Assembly: GCF_900112245.1 (NCBI RefSeq) | Contig: NZ_FOYX01000001.1 | Location: forward strand, 545,856 to 609,855 | From: Maribacter stanieri | Lineage (GTDB): Bacteria; Bacteroidota; Bacteroidia; Flavobacteriales; Flavobacteriaceae | Direction of reading: 5' to 3' | Length of the DNA stretch: 64,000 nt | In this document: in pieces, positions 1-9,100 of the stretch | Layout: every line of letters starts with the position of its first letter | Numbering within the stretch: the stretch's first letter is position 1 | Made by a program: the position numbers and the translations under genes | The notes under the pieces: model-generated | What the model was told of the DNA's origin: nothing | Seen by the model: the letters and a program-made list of their open reading frames with translations, nothing else | Databases searched by the model: none

Positions 1-1625
1 GTACTATATTGTAAGTGTTTAAATTCTGCCCCTAAAGTAAAAGCAAACTCTTCTTTAACTACGGTTTGAATATATAGTTGATTTGTAAAGTCAGATACAT
101 TCAAATTAATTGTATTAATTCGGCTTCCTGTGCCAACCTCAAAATTATCCTCTATTAAATCGAAATTTATTTCCTGTTCAAAATCATTGAATCTAGAATT
201 AAAACCAAAACTCCAATACGAACCTTTATCTACATAATACTCGAAATTATATCTAATATTATCCCCTAAAATTAAATCAAAGGAAGCAACATCATCCTTT
301 GATAATATTCTATGCTTTGTCAGGTTAATAATTGCAGCACTTTTATACAAATCATCAAAGTGAGCTCCTAATCTTAAAAATGAGGTATTCCTAGTTTCAT
401 CTAAAGGAAGAATTAAATCTTCTCCTCCATTTAAATTATCTAGCAATTTGTATTTTATGGTTCTAAAATTACCTGTTGCAGATAAATTACTAATACCCTG
501 TTGTAGTTTTTTAAAATTAATAGATTCATCTAAATTGAATCGTAATTTACCTTTTACATACCCTCTTGTATGATTAGTATTACCATCAATCAACAATCTA
601 TTTACCGTAAGTTCTTCATCTGCCTCAATTACAGAGATTGAATTTTTGTTCTTCTTATAATCTGTTGCCAGCTCTCTTAATTCTTCTATTTTTAAATTTG
701 CAGCATCTTCACCGGTTTTAACTATGTCTGCCAATTTATTGAAATCCAATACGGTATAATCTTCTATTTTAGGTTTTATATAAATATCGGTTTTTGCAGA
801 CTTAACTTTCATATCCGCAACCGTTCTATAATTATTAATCTGCAATAGAATTTCAGTAGCGGACAACAATGCTTCCCTGTCAGATAAATCATGCTGAACA
901 TCTACACCAATTATTATATCTGCTCCCATAGCCCTTACTTCATCTATAGGATAATTATTAACCACACCACCATCTATTAAAACTTTATCATTAATAACGG
1001 TAGGCTCAAATAAAGACGGCAAAGTACCACTTGCCAAAATAGCCTCTGGCAAATAACCAGAATTCAAAATTACTTGTTTACCTGTTTCAATATCGGTTGC
1101 TATGCAGACAAATGGGGTAGGCAATTTATTAAAGTCATCTATATCTTTCACATGATACAAAAGTCTAACAAACTCATTATATATATTCTGACCACTAGAA
1201 AATGCTGGTGGTACAGTTACTTTAAAGTTTTTAAAAGGCAGCGTTAATGCGTACCGTTCAGAGTCCTCTTTTTCATAAAAAGTCTTAGCACTTCTAGGGA
1301 GATTATCTTGTATTAACGAGCCTATATTTGTCGCTTTAAATAACGAATCTAATTCATTAGCGGTGTAACCTGCGGCATATAATGCCCCAACAATAGCACC
1401 CATACTAGAGCCACCAATATAATCGATTTCAATACCAGCTTCCTCAATTACTTTTAAAGCACCAATATGTGCCATCCCTTTTGCTCCGCCACCACTTAAA
1501 ACAAGACCTATCTTTGGCTTCTTCTTTTCCTCCACATTTTGAGACATTAAAGAACTAGCGGTTAACATTGCCACCACTACCCAGATTATTGTTTTATCCA
1601 AATTATTATTTATGAAAAGACTCAT
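1..1625 (-). CDS. Patatin-like phospholipase with C-terminal outer-membrane barrel (partial)
   Basis: This reads as a PlpD-type protein: a patatin lipid hydrolase fused to an outer-membrane beta-barrel. It runs off the left window edge, so the C-terminus is missing (about 541 codons visible). The ATG at 1625 lies inside the 3' end of uvrC and is followed by a hydrophobic signal segment (about residues 11-29). The patatin domain shows SGGGAKG (44-50, oxyanion loop), GSSMG (72-76, nucleophile Ser74) and a DGG motif (Asp218) completing the Ser-Asp dyad. The last visible residues (for example FTLGAEFKH) alternate like barrel strands, and the frame stays open to base 1. The 20-base overlap with uvrC suggests co-transcription. 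The family and dyad are clear; the substrate (membrane phospholipid) and surface location are inferred from family. Confidence 0.88.
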   Translation of the reverse strand, partial: MSLFINNNLDKTIIWVVVAMLTASSLMSQNVEEKKKPKIGLVLSGGGAKGMAHIGALKVIEEAGIEIDYIGGSSMGAIVGALYAAGYTANELDSLFKATNIGSLIQDNLPRSAKTFYEKEDSERYALTLPFKNFKVTVPPAFSSGQNIYNEFVRLLYHVKDIDDFNKLPTPFVCIATDIETGKQVILNSGYLPEAILASGTLPSLFEPTVINDKVLIDGGVVNNYPIDEVRAMGADIIIGVDVQHDLSDREALLSATEILLQINNYRTVADMKVKSAKTDIYIKPKIEDYTVLDFNKLADIVKTGEDAANLKIEELRELATDYKKNKNSISVIEADEELTVNRLLIDGNTNHTRGYVKGKLRFNLDESINFKKLQQGISNLSATGNFRTIKYKLLDNLNGGEDLILPLDETRNTSFLRLGAHFDDLYKSAAIINLTKHRILSKDDVASFDLILGDNIRYNFEYYVDKGSYWSFGFNSRFNDFEQEINFDLIEDNFEVGTGSRINTINLNVSDFTNQLYIQTVVKEEFAFTLGAEFKHLQYS

Positions 1626-3396
1626 ATATCTTTTTTGCTTTTGACACACCTACCTCTTGACTTAAACTCTCTACCGAAGCTTCTTTGATACGCTTTACCG
1701 ATTTAAATTTTTTCAATAATTGCTGTGCCGTTTTTTCACCCACTCCATCTATACTTTCTAGCTCAGAATTAATAGCTCCTTTACTTCTTTTATTCCTATG
1801 AAGGGTAATACCAAATCTATGCGCCTCATTTCTTGCAGTCTGAATGATCTTTAAACTTTCAGATTTTTTATCTAAATAGAGCGGAATTGGATCTTCTGGA
1901 AAATAAATTTCCTCTAACCTTTTTGCAATTCCTACAATAGCAATTTTACCTCTTAAACCTAAAAGGTCAAGACTTTTTAAAGCTGAAGATAGCTGCCCCT
2001 TACCACCGTCAATAACAATTAACTGAGGCAAAGGTTGCATTTCTTCCTGTAATCTTTTATACCTGCGATACACAACCTCTTCCATCGAGGCAAAATCGTC
2101 AGGTCCGGTTACTGTCTTTATATTATAATGTCGGTATTCTTTTTTCGACGGTTTACCATCTTTAAAGACAACACATGCAGCTACAGGGTTACTACCTTGT
2201 ATATTACTATTATCAAAACATTCAATATGCCTAGGCTCTGCAGATAATCTGAGATCTTTTTTCATTTGTGCCATAATCCTATTGGTATGGCGATCGGGAT
2301 CAATTATTTTAATTTGGTTGAATCGTTCTTGCCTAAAAAATTTGGCATTACGTTCAGACAGATCAAGTATCCGTTTTTTATCCCCTAGTTTAGGAACAGT
2401 TACCTTAAGACCTGGTGACACTGCAATTTCAAAAGGGACATAAAGTTCTTTTGAATCTGAGTTGAATCTTTCCCTTATTTCAACAACGGCCAATTCTAAA
2501 AGATCTTCATCTTGCTCTTCAAGCTTCTTTTTTATCTCCATGGTATGAGACCTAATTATAGAACCATGTGCCAATTGAAGAAAATTTACATAAGCAAAAG
2601 AATTGTCTGATATAATACTGAATACATCAACATTACTAATCTTAGGGTTTACAATGGTAGATTTAACCTGATAGTTTTCAAGTACATCTATCTTATCTTT
2701 AATTTCCTGAGCTTCCTCATATTTCATTTCAGCAGCCAAAGCTTTCATTTGACTTTTAAAATAAGTAATAGACGATTTAAAATTACCCTTAACAATTTGC
2801 CTTATATCATCTATTTGACGTTCATATTCGGTTATAGATTGATACCCCTCACAAGGTCCTTTACAATTCCCTAAATGATATTCTAAACATACCTTATACT
2901 TACCTGCATTAATTTTCTCTGCGGATAAATCATAATTACAAGTTCTTAAAGGATATACACTTTTAATAAGGTCTAAAAGGACTCTTACCGTTTTCATACT
3001 AGTATAAGGTCCAAAATATTCTGAGCCATCCTTTATCACCCTTCTCGTCGGGAATAATCTTGGAAACCGTTCATTTTTCAAGCATAACCAAGGATATGAT
3101 TTATCATCCTTTAATAACACGTTGTACCTAGGTCTTAGCTCTTTTATTAAATTGTTCTCTAACAAAAGGGCATCTGATTCCGTAGGGACTACTATATGTT
3201 TTATAGCCCTAATTTTTTTTACTAAAACACGTGTTTTTCCGTACTCATGATTCTTATTAAAATATGAGGAAACACGTTTCTTTAAATTCTTTGCTTTCCC
3301 TACATATAAAATACTGTCATTACTATCATAAAATTGATAAACCCCCGGTCCGGTAGGCAATGCACTTAATTGTATGTTTAAGGGAATTTCTGTCAT
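1606..3396 (-). CDS. uvrC: Excinuclease ABC subunit C
   Basis: UvrC makes the two incisions in nucleotide excision repair after UvrA/UvrB damage recognition. The 596-residue length fits the family. An N-terminal GIY-YIG nuclease domain begins at GPGVYQF and YVGKAKNLKKR (about residues 17-42). A four-cysteine cluster between about 153 and 182 (C...C...GNCKGPC) matches the Fe-S site reported for UvrC. A UVR motif (about 203-238, UvrB contact) follows, then the RNase H-like second nuclease domain (ECFDNSNIQG) and C-terminal tandem HhH motifs (SIDGVGEKTAQQLLKKF). The gene is the first of a two-gene unit with the overlapping patatin gene. No canonical -7 box was found upstream. Confidence 0.97.
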   Translation of the reverse strand: MTEIPLNIQLSALPTGPGVYQFYDSNDSILYVGKAKNLKKRVSSYFNKNHEYGKTRVLVKKIRAIKHIVVPTESDALLLENNLIKELRPRYNVLLKDDKSYPWLCLKNERFPRLFPTRRVIKDGSEYFGPYTSMKTVRVLLDLIKSVYPLRTCNYDLSAEKINAGKYKVCLEYHLGNCKGPCEGYQSITEYERQIDDIRQIVKGNFKSSITYFKSQMKALAAEMKYEEAQEIKDKIDVLENYQVKSTIVNPKISNVDVFSIISDNSFAYVNFLQLAHGSIIRSHTMEIKKKLEEQDEDLLELAVVEIRERFNSDSKELYVPFEIAVSPGLKVTVPKLGDKKRILDLSERNAKFFRQERFNQIKIIDPDRHTNRIMAQMKKDLRLSAEPRHIECFDNSNIQGSNPVAACVVFKDGKPSKKEYRHYNIKTVTGPDDFASMEEVVYRRYKRLQEEMQPLPQLIVIDGGKGQLSSALKSLDLLGLRGKIAIVGIAKRLEEIYFPEDPIPLYLDKKSESLKIIQTARNEAHRFGITLHRNKRSKGAINSELESIDGVGEKTAQQLLKKFKSVKRIKEASVESLSQEVGVSKAKKIYESFHK

Positions 3397-3654
3397 AATT
3401 CAACACCACTAATTTAGTCTATAATAGCCACTTTATATTACACAACAATGCTTAATTATTAATGCTAAAACCATAATTGCAGTTTACGAATTTGATATTT
3501 TTATAAATCTGAAATTGACAATTAAATAAAATTACAAACGTTAAATTATAACATTAATAATGTGTTTAAATCTTGATATAATTAATTTATTGATTTTCAG
3601 GTGATTAGATTAATAAATGTTGAGAAATATATACCATAATGTTAATTTTATTAT

Positions 3655-3692
3655 AAAAAAGTGCATTTCAACGAGAAAAAAGTGCATTTCAA
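3655..3692. repeat. Two 17-base direct repeats with 21-base period
   Basis: The 17-mer AAAAAAGTGCATTTCAA occurs at 3655-3671 and again, identical, at 3676-3692, separated by four bases (CGAG). A 21-base period equals two helical turns, so both copies face the same side of the DNA, as expected for a tandem operator. The pair sits in the 493-base interval between uvrC and the 5-formyl-THF cyclo-ligase gene, 78 bases upstream of a 28-codon ORF. The repeat is certain; a regulatory role is inference. Confidence 0.75.
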
Positions 3693-3769
3693 GGATAGTG
3701 TATTAATTATTTTACCTATTTTTAACTCAACAACAACGATTATTGGCTCATTTACAAAAAACAAAGACT

Positions 3770-3856
3770 ATGGACAGTTATATCATCACCTTGGGAACTT
3801 ATCTTATTTTAATGTTATTTTTTAAGGTATTTTTTGCTGTTGCAGGTAAAGAATAA
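3770..3856 (+). CDS. Possible 28-residue membrane microprotein
   Basis: A short ATG...TAA frame encodes a 28-residue hydrophobic peptide with one predicted transmembrane span (TYLILMLFFKVFFAVAG) and a charged C-terminal end (KE). It lies in the otherwise empty interval 3397-3889, downstream of the 21-base-period repeat and 33 bases before the next gene, so it could be a leader or a small membrane protein. A near-canonical -7 box (TATTTTTA) lies at 3717-3724. I do not recognise a family and an AT-rich stretch can produce such a frame by chance. The rest of the interval is AT-rich with no other gene visible. Confidence 0.3.
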   Translation: MDSYIITLGTYLILMLFFKVFFAVAGKE

Positions 3857-3889
3857 TTTGATAAATAATATCATTATACTCTCTTCACT

Positions 3890-4459
3890 ATGCTGAAGAA
3901 AGATTTACGCATAAAATATTCTCTGCTACGTAGTTCCTTATCTACCCAAGAATTATCATCTAAAAGTATTGCAATTGCAAATTCAGTTTTGCAATTGCCA
4001 ATATGGAATAATCAATATTTCCATATTTTTCTACCTATTGAGCAAAAGACTGAAATAGATACAGAAGGCATTATATCTATACTTCTTGGTTTGGATAAAA
4101 ATGTAATTGTCCCAAAAGTTATTTCACCTACTCAACTGGAACACTTTCTACTTACTGACAATACAAAGTTTACAACCAATAATTTAAATATACCTGAACC
4201 TGTTGATGGTATTACCATTGAAACTAGCAAACTGGATGTAATATTTATTCCGCTTTTAGCTTTTGATGAATCAGGAAATAGAATAGGATACGGCAAAGGA
4301 TACTATGATCGTTTTCTTAAAAATTGTAGAAAAGATGTCATAAAAATAGGTCTATCATTTTTTGAAGCTGAGGAAAAAATAGATGATATTGCACCAACAG
4401 ATATACCGTTAGACTATTGTGTTACCCCTTATAAGACCTACTCTTTTAGAACTTCTTAA
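3890..4459 (+). CDS. 5-formyltetrahydrofolate cyclo-ligase
   Basis: ATP-dependent enzyme converting 5-formyl-THF to 5,10-methenyl-THF, returning a storage or inhibitory folate to one-carbon metabolism. The length (189 residues) is typical. The family signature GYGKGYYDRFL (about residues 134-144, phosphate/ATP site) is intact, and the N-terminus has the usual basic start followed by a Rossmann-like core. The stop codon TAA shares the self-complementary TTAA at 4456-4459 with the stop of the convergent lspA. No hairpin terminator was seen at that junction. Confidence 0.95.
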   Translation: MLKKDLRIKYSLLRSSLSTQELSSKSIAIANSVLQLPIWNNQYFHIFLPIEQKTEIDTEGIISILLGLDKNVIVPKVISPTQLEHFLLTDNTKFTTNNLNIPEPVDGITIETSKLDVIFIPLLAFDESGNRIGYGKGYYDRFLKNCRKDVIKIGLSFFEAEEKIDDIAPTDIPLDYCVTPYKTYSFRTS

Positions 4460-5109
4460 TCTTGCAAAGTTTCATTTGCTTCAACAGCAACTTCTTCCTC
4501 TTTGTTAAAAGCACGTTTATTGAAAACAAGTAGAATACCAACACCTGTACTTATTGCTGTATCTGCAATATTGAATACTGGTTCAAAAAATCTAAAATTC
4601 TGACCTCCTACCATAGGCATCCAAGAGGGCCACGTAGAATCTACCATTGGGAAATATAACATATCCACTACTTTACCATAAAACAATTTACCATATGGCT
4701 CATCAGAAAAGAGCGTTGCTACTTCATTATAACTTTCATTGAAAATTGCACCGTAGAAGACTGAATCTAAAATATTCCCCAAAGCTCCCGCAAATATTAA
4801 TGAAACTGCCCAAATCAAAGTATTGGATGCTTTTTTCTTAATAACATCAAAAAGCCAATAGCCAATGCCAAAAATTGCAAATAACCTAAAAACGGTCAGT
4901 ACTAGTTTTCCTATATTATCTGATATAGGTAAGACATCACTTAGCTTTGCTCCCCAGGCGGCTCCTTCATTTTCAATGAAAAGAATTTTAAACCAGTTAA
5001 ACACTTCAACAGATTCTCCCAACACAAAATGGGTCTTTATATAAATTTTACTCCATTGATCAATTATTAATATCAATAAAATAAATAGTACAGATTTTTT
5101 AATGTTCAT
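4456..5109 (-). CDS. lspA: Lipoprotein signal peptidase (signal peptidase II)
   Basis: Inner-membrane aspartyl protease that removes the signal peptide from diacylglyceryl prolipoproteins. Four hydrophobic spans are visible (about residues 5-22, 70-88, 98-118 and 180-197). The catalytic aspartates are Asp115 in GNILDSV and Asp183 in NIADTAIS; the substrate-side motif NEGAAWG (about 47-53) is present. At 217 residues it exceeds the about 165 of E. coli because of a long periplasmic loop between the catalytic motifs, a common Bacteroidota form. It serves the many lipoproteins in this window. It lies 33 bases after a DUF4097-like gene, probably in one transcript. Confidence 0.96.
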   Translation of the reverse strand: MNIKKSVLFILLILIIDQWSKIYIKTHFVLGESVEVFNWFKILFIENEGAAWGAKLSDVLPISDNIGKLVLTVFRLFAIFGIGYWLFDVIKKKASNTLIWAVSLIFAGALGNILDSVFYGAIFNESYNEVATLFSDEPYGKLFYGKVVDMLYFPMVDSTWPSWMPMVGGQNFRFFEPVFNIADTAISTGVGILLVFNKRAFNKEEEVAVEANETLQD

Positions 5110-5142
5110 GGGCTTTAATCAATGAGCGCAAAAATATAAATA

Positions 5143-5763
5143 TTATTCGGTTTTACTAAGATCTATATTTCCGGTAACAGTTTCTAATTTATAAGTAGAT
5201 GTTCCATAGGGAATAGAATTAAAAGATACTTTGCCATATTTACTTGTAGCGTTAATTTGAGCTGACTCAGAGACTACTTTTATATTACCACTCTGCGATT
5301 TAACCGTAGCATCTGCATCTACATTATTCAACAAGCAAGTGCCATCAGATAAGGACACGTTAAGCTCTTTATATACTCCATCTATGACAACTCTAGAATT
5401 AGTACCGAAGATTTCTAACTTTTTATGTACAGGCATGTTCAACCTCAACAAAATAGAAATTACTTTATGTGCACTTAATTTATCATTAGGATTTTCAAAA
5501 CTTGGTGTAAAACCTGTTTCTACAATCAATGTATTACCATTTGTTACAACCTCTAAACCTAAATCTTGACTATACTCGCCTTCTATTTCTGCCTCTACGC
5601 TAATCTCGTTCCCTAAGCTAGTATGCACTTCTACAATGTAGCAATTGGTAGCATCTATTTGTATTAAGCCTATATGATCTGCTAATATTTTATTGTAAAT
5701 TTTCTTTTGAGCATTAAGCCCCAAACAAAGCAATAGCAGAAAATACAGTAAACACTTCTTCAA
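5143..5763 (-). CDS. Exported DUF4097-like beta-repeat protein
   Basis: A 206-residue protein with an N-terminal signal peptide (residues 1-18, LLYFLLLLCLGLNAQ) and a body of repeated short beta strands ending in VTGNIDLS-type turns, the pattern of DUF4097 / GIN-type adhesin-head domains. Function is unknown; an envelope location is likely. The start appears to be TTG at 5763: no in-frame ATG lies upstream, and the next ATG would remove the signal peptide. A strong hairpin terminator of the upstream operon ends only 15 bases before this start. It precedes lspA by 33 bases. Confidence 0.72.
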   Translation of the reverse strand: MKKCLLYFLLLLCLGLNAQKKIYNKILADHIGLIQIDATNCYIVEVHTSLGNEISVEAEIEGEYSQDLGLEVVTNGNTLIVETGFTPSFENPNDKLSAHKVISILLRLNMPVHKKLEIFGTNSRVVIDGVYKELNVSLSDGTCLLNNVDADATVKSQSGNIKVVSESAQINATSKYGKVSFNSIPYGTSTYKLETVTGNIDLSKTE

Positions 5764-5777
5764 AATATAGCTATTAA

Positions 5778-5799
5778 AAAACGCCCCTAAAGGCGTTTT
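5778..5799 (-). terminator. Rho-independent terminator of the ileS/dksA-like operon
   Basis: The arms AAAACGCC (5778-5785) and GGCGTTTT (5792-5799) form an 8-base stem with a 6-base loop, followed on the minus strand by a T run. It begins three bases after the stop of the DksA-like gene. It also lies directly ahead of the next minus-strand gene, so that gene needs readthrough or a promoter in the hairpin region. Confidence 0.85.
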
Positions 5800-5801
5800 A
5801 A

Positions 5802-6185
5802 TTATGATTGCATATTCTTAGCTTCAATACTAAGCGTGGCATGCGGCACAAGTTTTAACCGTTCTTTGTTGATTAGTTTTCCTGTAACACGACAAATGCC
5901 ATATGTTTTATTTTCTATACGTAGCATTGCATTCTTAAGATCACGAATAAATTTTTCTTGTCTAATAGCCAATTGCGTATTAGCTTCTTTACTCATTGTT
6001 TCAGAACCTTCTTCAAAAGCTTTAAAGGTAGGCGATGTATCATCTGTACCATTATTACCATCATTCATATAAGCACTTTTTAATAGCTCTAAATGACTTT
6101 TAGCCTTTTCTATTTTCTCTTCGATTAATACCTTAAATTCTGCCAAATCTTTGTCAGAATACCTCACTTTTAAATCTTCTGCCAT
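5802..6185 (-). CDS. TraR/DksA family RNA polymerase-binding regulator, degenerate zinc finger
   Basis: A 127-residue DksA-like protein with a long helical hairpin (about residues 10-95) and a C-terminal globular part, YGICRVTGKLINKERL followed by VPHATLS. Canonical DksA has a four-cysteine zinc site; here only one cysteine remains and the rest are replaced, so it probably folds without zinc. Such forms are common in Bacteroidota. By family it would bind the secondary channel of RNA polymerase and modulate initiation, perhaps with ppGpp; the target genes are unknown. It starts three bases after ileS and shares that transcript, ending at a strong terminator. Confidence 0.9.
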   Translation of the reverse strand: MAEDLKVRYSDKDLAEFKVLIEEKIEKAKSHLELLKSAYMNDGNNGTDDTSPTFKAFEEGSETMSKEANTQLAIRQEKFIRDLKNAMLRIENKTYGICRVTGKLINKERLKLVPHATLSIEAKNMQS

Positions 6186-6188
6186 CTC

Positions 6189-9100
6189 TTAATGTTTTTC
6201 AATAAACAATTTTGTGTTCACCTCGTCAAAAGTAATTTCAACACCTTCGTCCAATTTTTCTTCAAAAACCAATTCTGCTGTTAAAGTCTCCGTTTTAATA
6301 TACTCAATATTATTCTGAACAGCTACTTCAACAAAACCGTCTTTTAAAATTTTAACCGTAATCTTATCAGTTACTTCAAAACCAGAATCTTTTCTTATGT
6401 TTTGAATTCTATTCACTAATTCCCTTGCAACACCTTCATTCCTTAATTCCTCATTGATGGTAACATCTAAAGCAACGGTTAATTTTCCCGAAGTTGCCAC
6501 CATCCATCCTTCAATATCTTGCGAAGAGATTTCTACATCTTGTAACTGTAAAGTAATACTTTTATTATTTAATTCGATTGTTAATTCGCCATCCTGCTCA
6601 ATTTTTTGGATGTCATTCTGAGTAAACCCGTTAACAACTTGAGCAATTTGCTTCATTTCCTTTCCGAATTTTGGACCTAAAGTCTTGAAATTCGGCTTAA
6701 TACGTTTTACCAATATTCCAGATGCATCATCTAGCAATTGAATTTCCTTAACGTTAACTTCAGATTTTATTAATTCTGATACTGCTTCAATTTCTTCTCT
6801 GTCCTTATTATCTAGAACAGGAATCATAATTTTCTGCAATGGTTGACGGACTTTTATCTTCTCTTTTTGGCGAATAGATAATACCAAAGACGAAATTGTC
6901 TGTGCTTTCTCCATTTTAACCTCTAAGCTTGTATCTATCAAGGTTTCATCTGCTACAGGGAAATCTGCCAAATGAACACTTTCAAATCCTTTTTTCACGG
7001 TTGCTTTATTTAAATCTAAATACAAACGATCCATAAAAAACGGAGCAATCGGTGCCGACAATTTAGCAACTACATCTAAACAGGTATACAAAGTTTGATA
7101 AGCCGCAATTTTATCTTGAGCATATTCCCCTTTCCAGAAACGTCTTCTGCACAAACGTACATACCAGTTACTTAAGTTCTCTTGAACGAAATCTGATATT
7201 GCTCTCGCTGCCTTGGTAGGCTCATATTCTTCATAAGCCGTGTCTACAATCTTTATTAACGAATTCAATTCTGACAAAATCCAACGGTCAATCTCTGTAC
7301 GTTGAGCCATTGGCACGTCTTCCTCGGCATATGTAAACTTGTCTAAATTTGCATATAGACCAAAAAACGAATACGTATTATATAAGGTTCCAAAAAACTT
7401 ACGCTTAACCTCTGCTATACCTTCTGTGTCAAATTTTAAGTTGTCCCAAGGGTTGGCATTGCTAATCATATACCATCTTGTGGCATCTGCACCATGAGCG
7501 TTCATAGTCTCAAAAGGATCCACGGCATTGCCCAATCGCTTAGACATTTTCTTACCATCTTTATCTAAAACCAGACCATTAGAGACTACGTTCTTATATG
7601 CGACCGAGTCAAATACCATTGTTGCTATAGCATGCAATGTGTAGAACCAACCACGAGTTTGATCCACACCCTCTGCAATAAAATCTGCAGGAAATGTCTT
7701 TCCTTCATCTATCAACTCTTTATTTTCAAATGGGTAATGCCACTGGGCATAAGGCATAGAACCACTATCAAACCAAACATCGATCAAATCACTTTCTCGT
7801 TTCATCGGCTTACCTGAAGCCGAAACTAATGTAATTTGGTCAACAATATTTTTATGTAAATCTATTTTATCATAGTTCTCTTCAGACATATCGTCCACTA
7901 CGAAATCTGCATAAATATCCTTTTCTAAAACTCCAGCCTCAACAGCCTTTTTCATTTCAGATTTTAATTCCGCAACAGAACCAATGATTATTTCTTCCTT
8001 ACCATCTTCTGTTCTCCAAATTGGTAATGGAATACCCCAATATCTTGAACGAGACAAATTCCAGTCATTGGCGTTTGCCAACCAATTTCCAAATCTACCT
8101 TCACCTGTTGCTTTTGGTTTCCAGTTAATGGTTTTGTTCAACTCAAACATCTGATCTTTTACATCAGTTACTTTAATGAACCAAGAATCTAATGGATAAT
8201 ATAGAATTGGTTTGTCCGTACGCCAACAGTTAGGGTAACTGTGTACATATTTTTCAACCTTAAAGGCTTTGTTCTCTTCTTTTAATTTAATGGCAATTTC
8301 AACATCTATAGAACGTTCTGGAGCTTCGCCATCTTCATAGTACTCGTTCTTAACATACTTACCACCTAATTCTTTTAATTCAGGTCTAAACTTACCTTGC
8401 AAATCGACCAAAGGAACCAAGTTTGCGTTTTCATCCAATACTAGCATTGGCGGAATTTCCGGTACTGCTTGTTTAGCTACAAAGGCATCATCTGCACCAA
8501 AAGTAGGTGCCGTATGCACTATTCCGGTACCATCTTCTGTTGTAACGAAATCACCAGCTATTATTCTAAAAGCATTTTCAGCATTTTCATACGGAAGCAC
8601 ATAATCTAACAACTGCTCATACCTAATACCTAATAAGTCTTTACCCTTAAACTCTTTTACAACATAAAAAGGGATTTTTTTATCACCAGAAGTGTATTCA
8701 AGCAATTCAGATTTATCTGAAACTTCATTGAACTTTCCTGAGAACTGCTTACCTACCAAGTTTTTGGCAAGAATAACGTTCATGGGTTCAAAAGTATATT
8801 GGTTATAAGACTCAACTAATACATAATCTATTTTAGAACCTACAGTTAGTGCCGTATTAGAAGGAAGAGTCCAAGGTGTGGTAGTCCAAGCCAAGAAATA
8901 AATAGTGCCTTCGTTCTGCAAAAAATCTGGCAATGTTTCTTCTACAGCTTTAAACTGTGCAGTTACCGTAGTATCTGTAACATCTTGGTACGTACCCGGT
9001 TGGTTTAACTCATGAGAACTTAAACCTGTACCTGCTTTTGGTGAATATGGTTGTATGGTGTAGCCTTTATAAATCAAACCTTTTGAATAGATTTGCTTTA

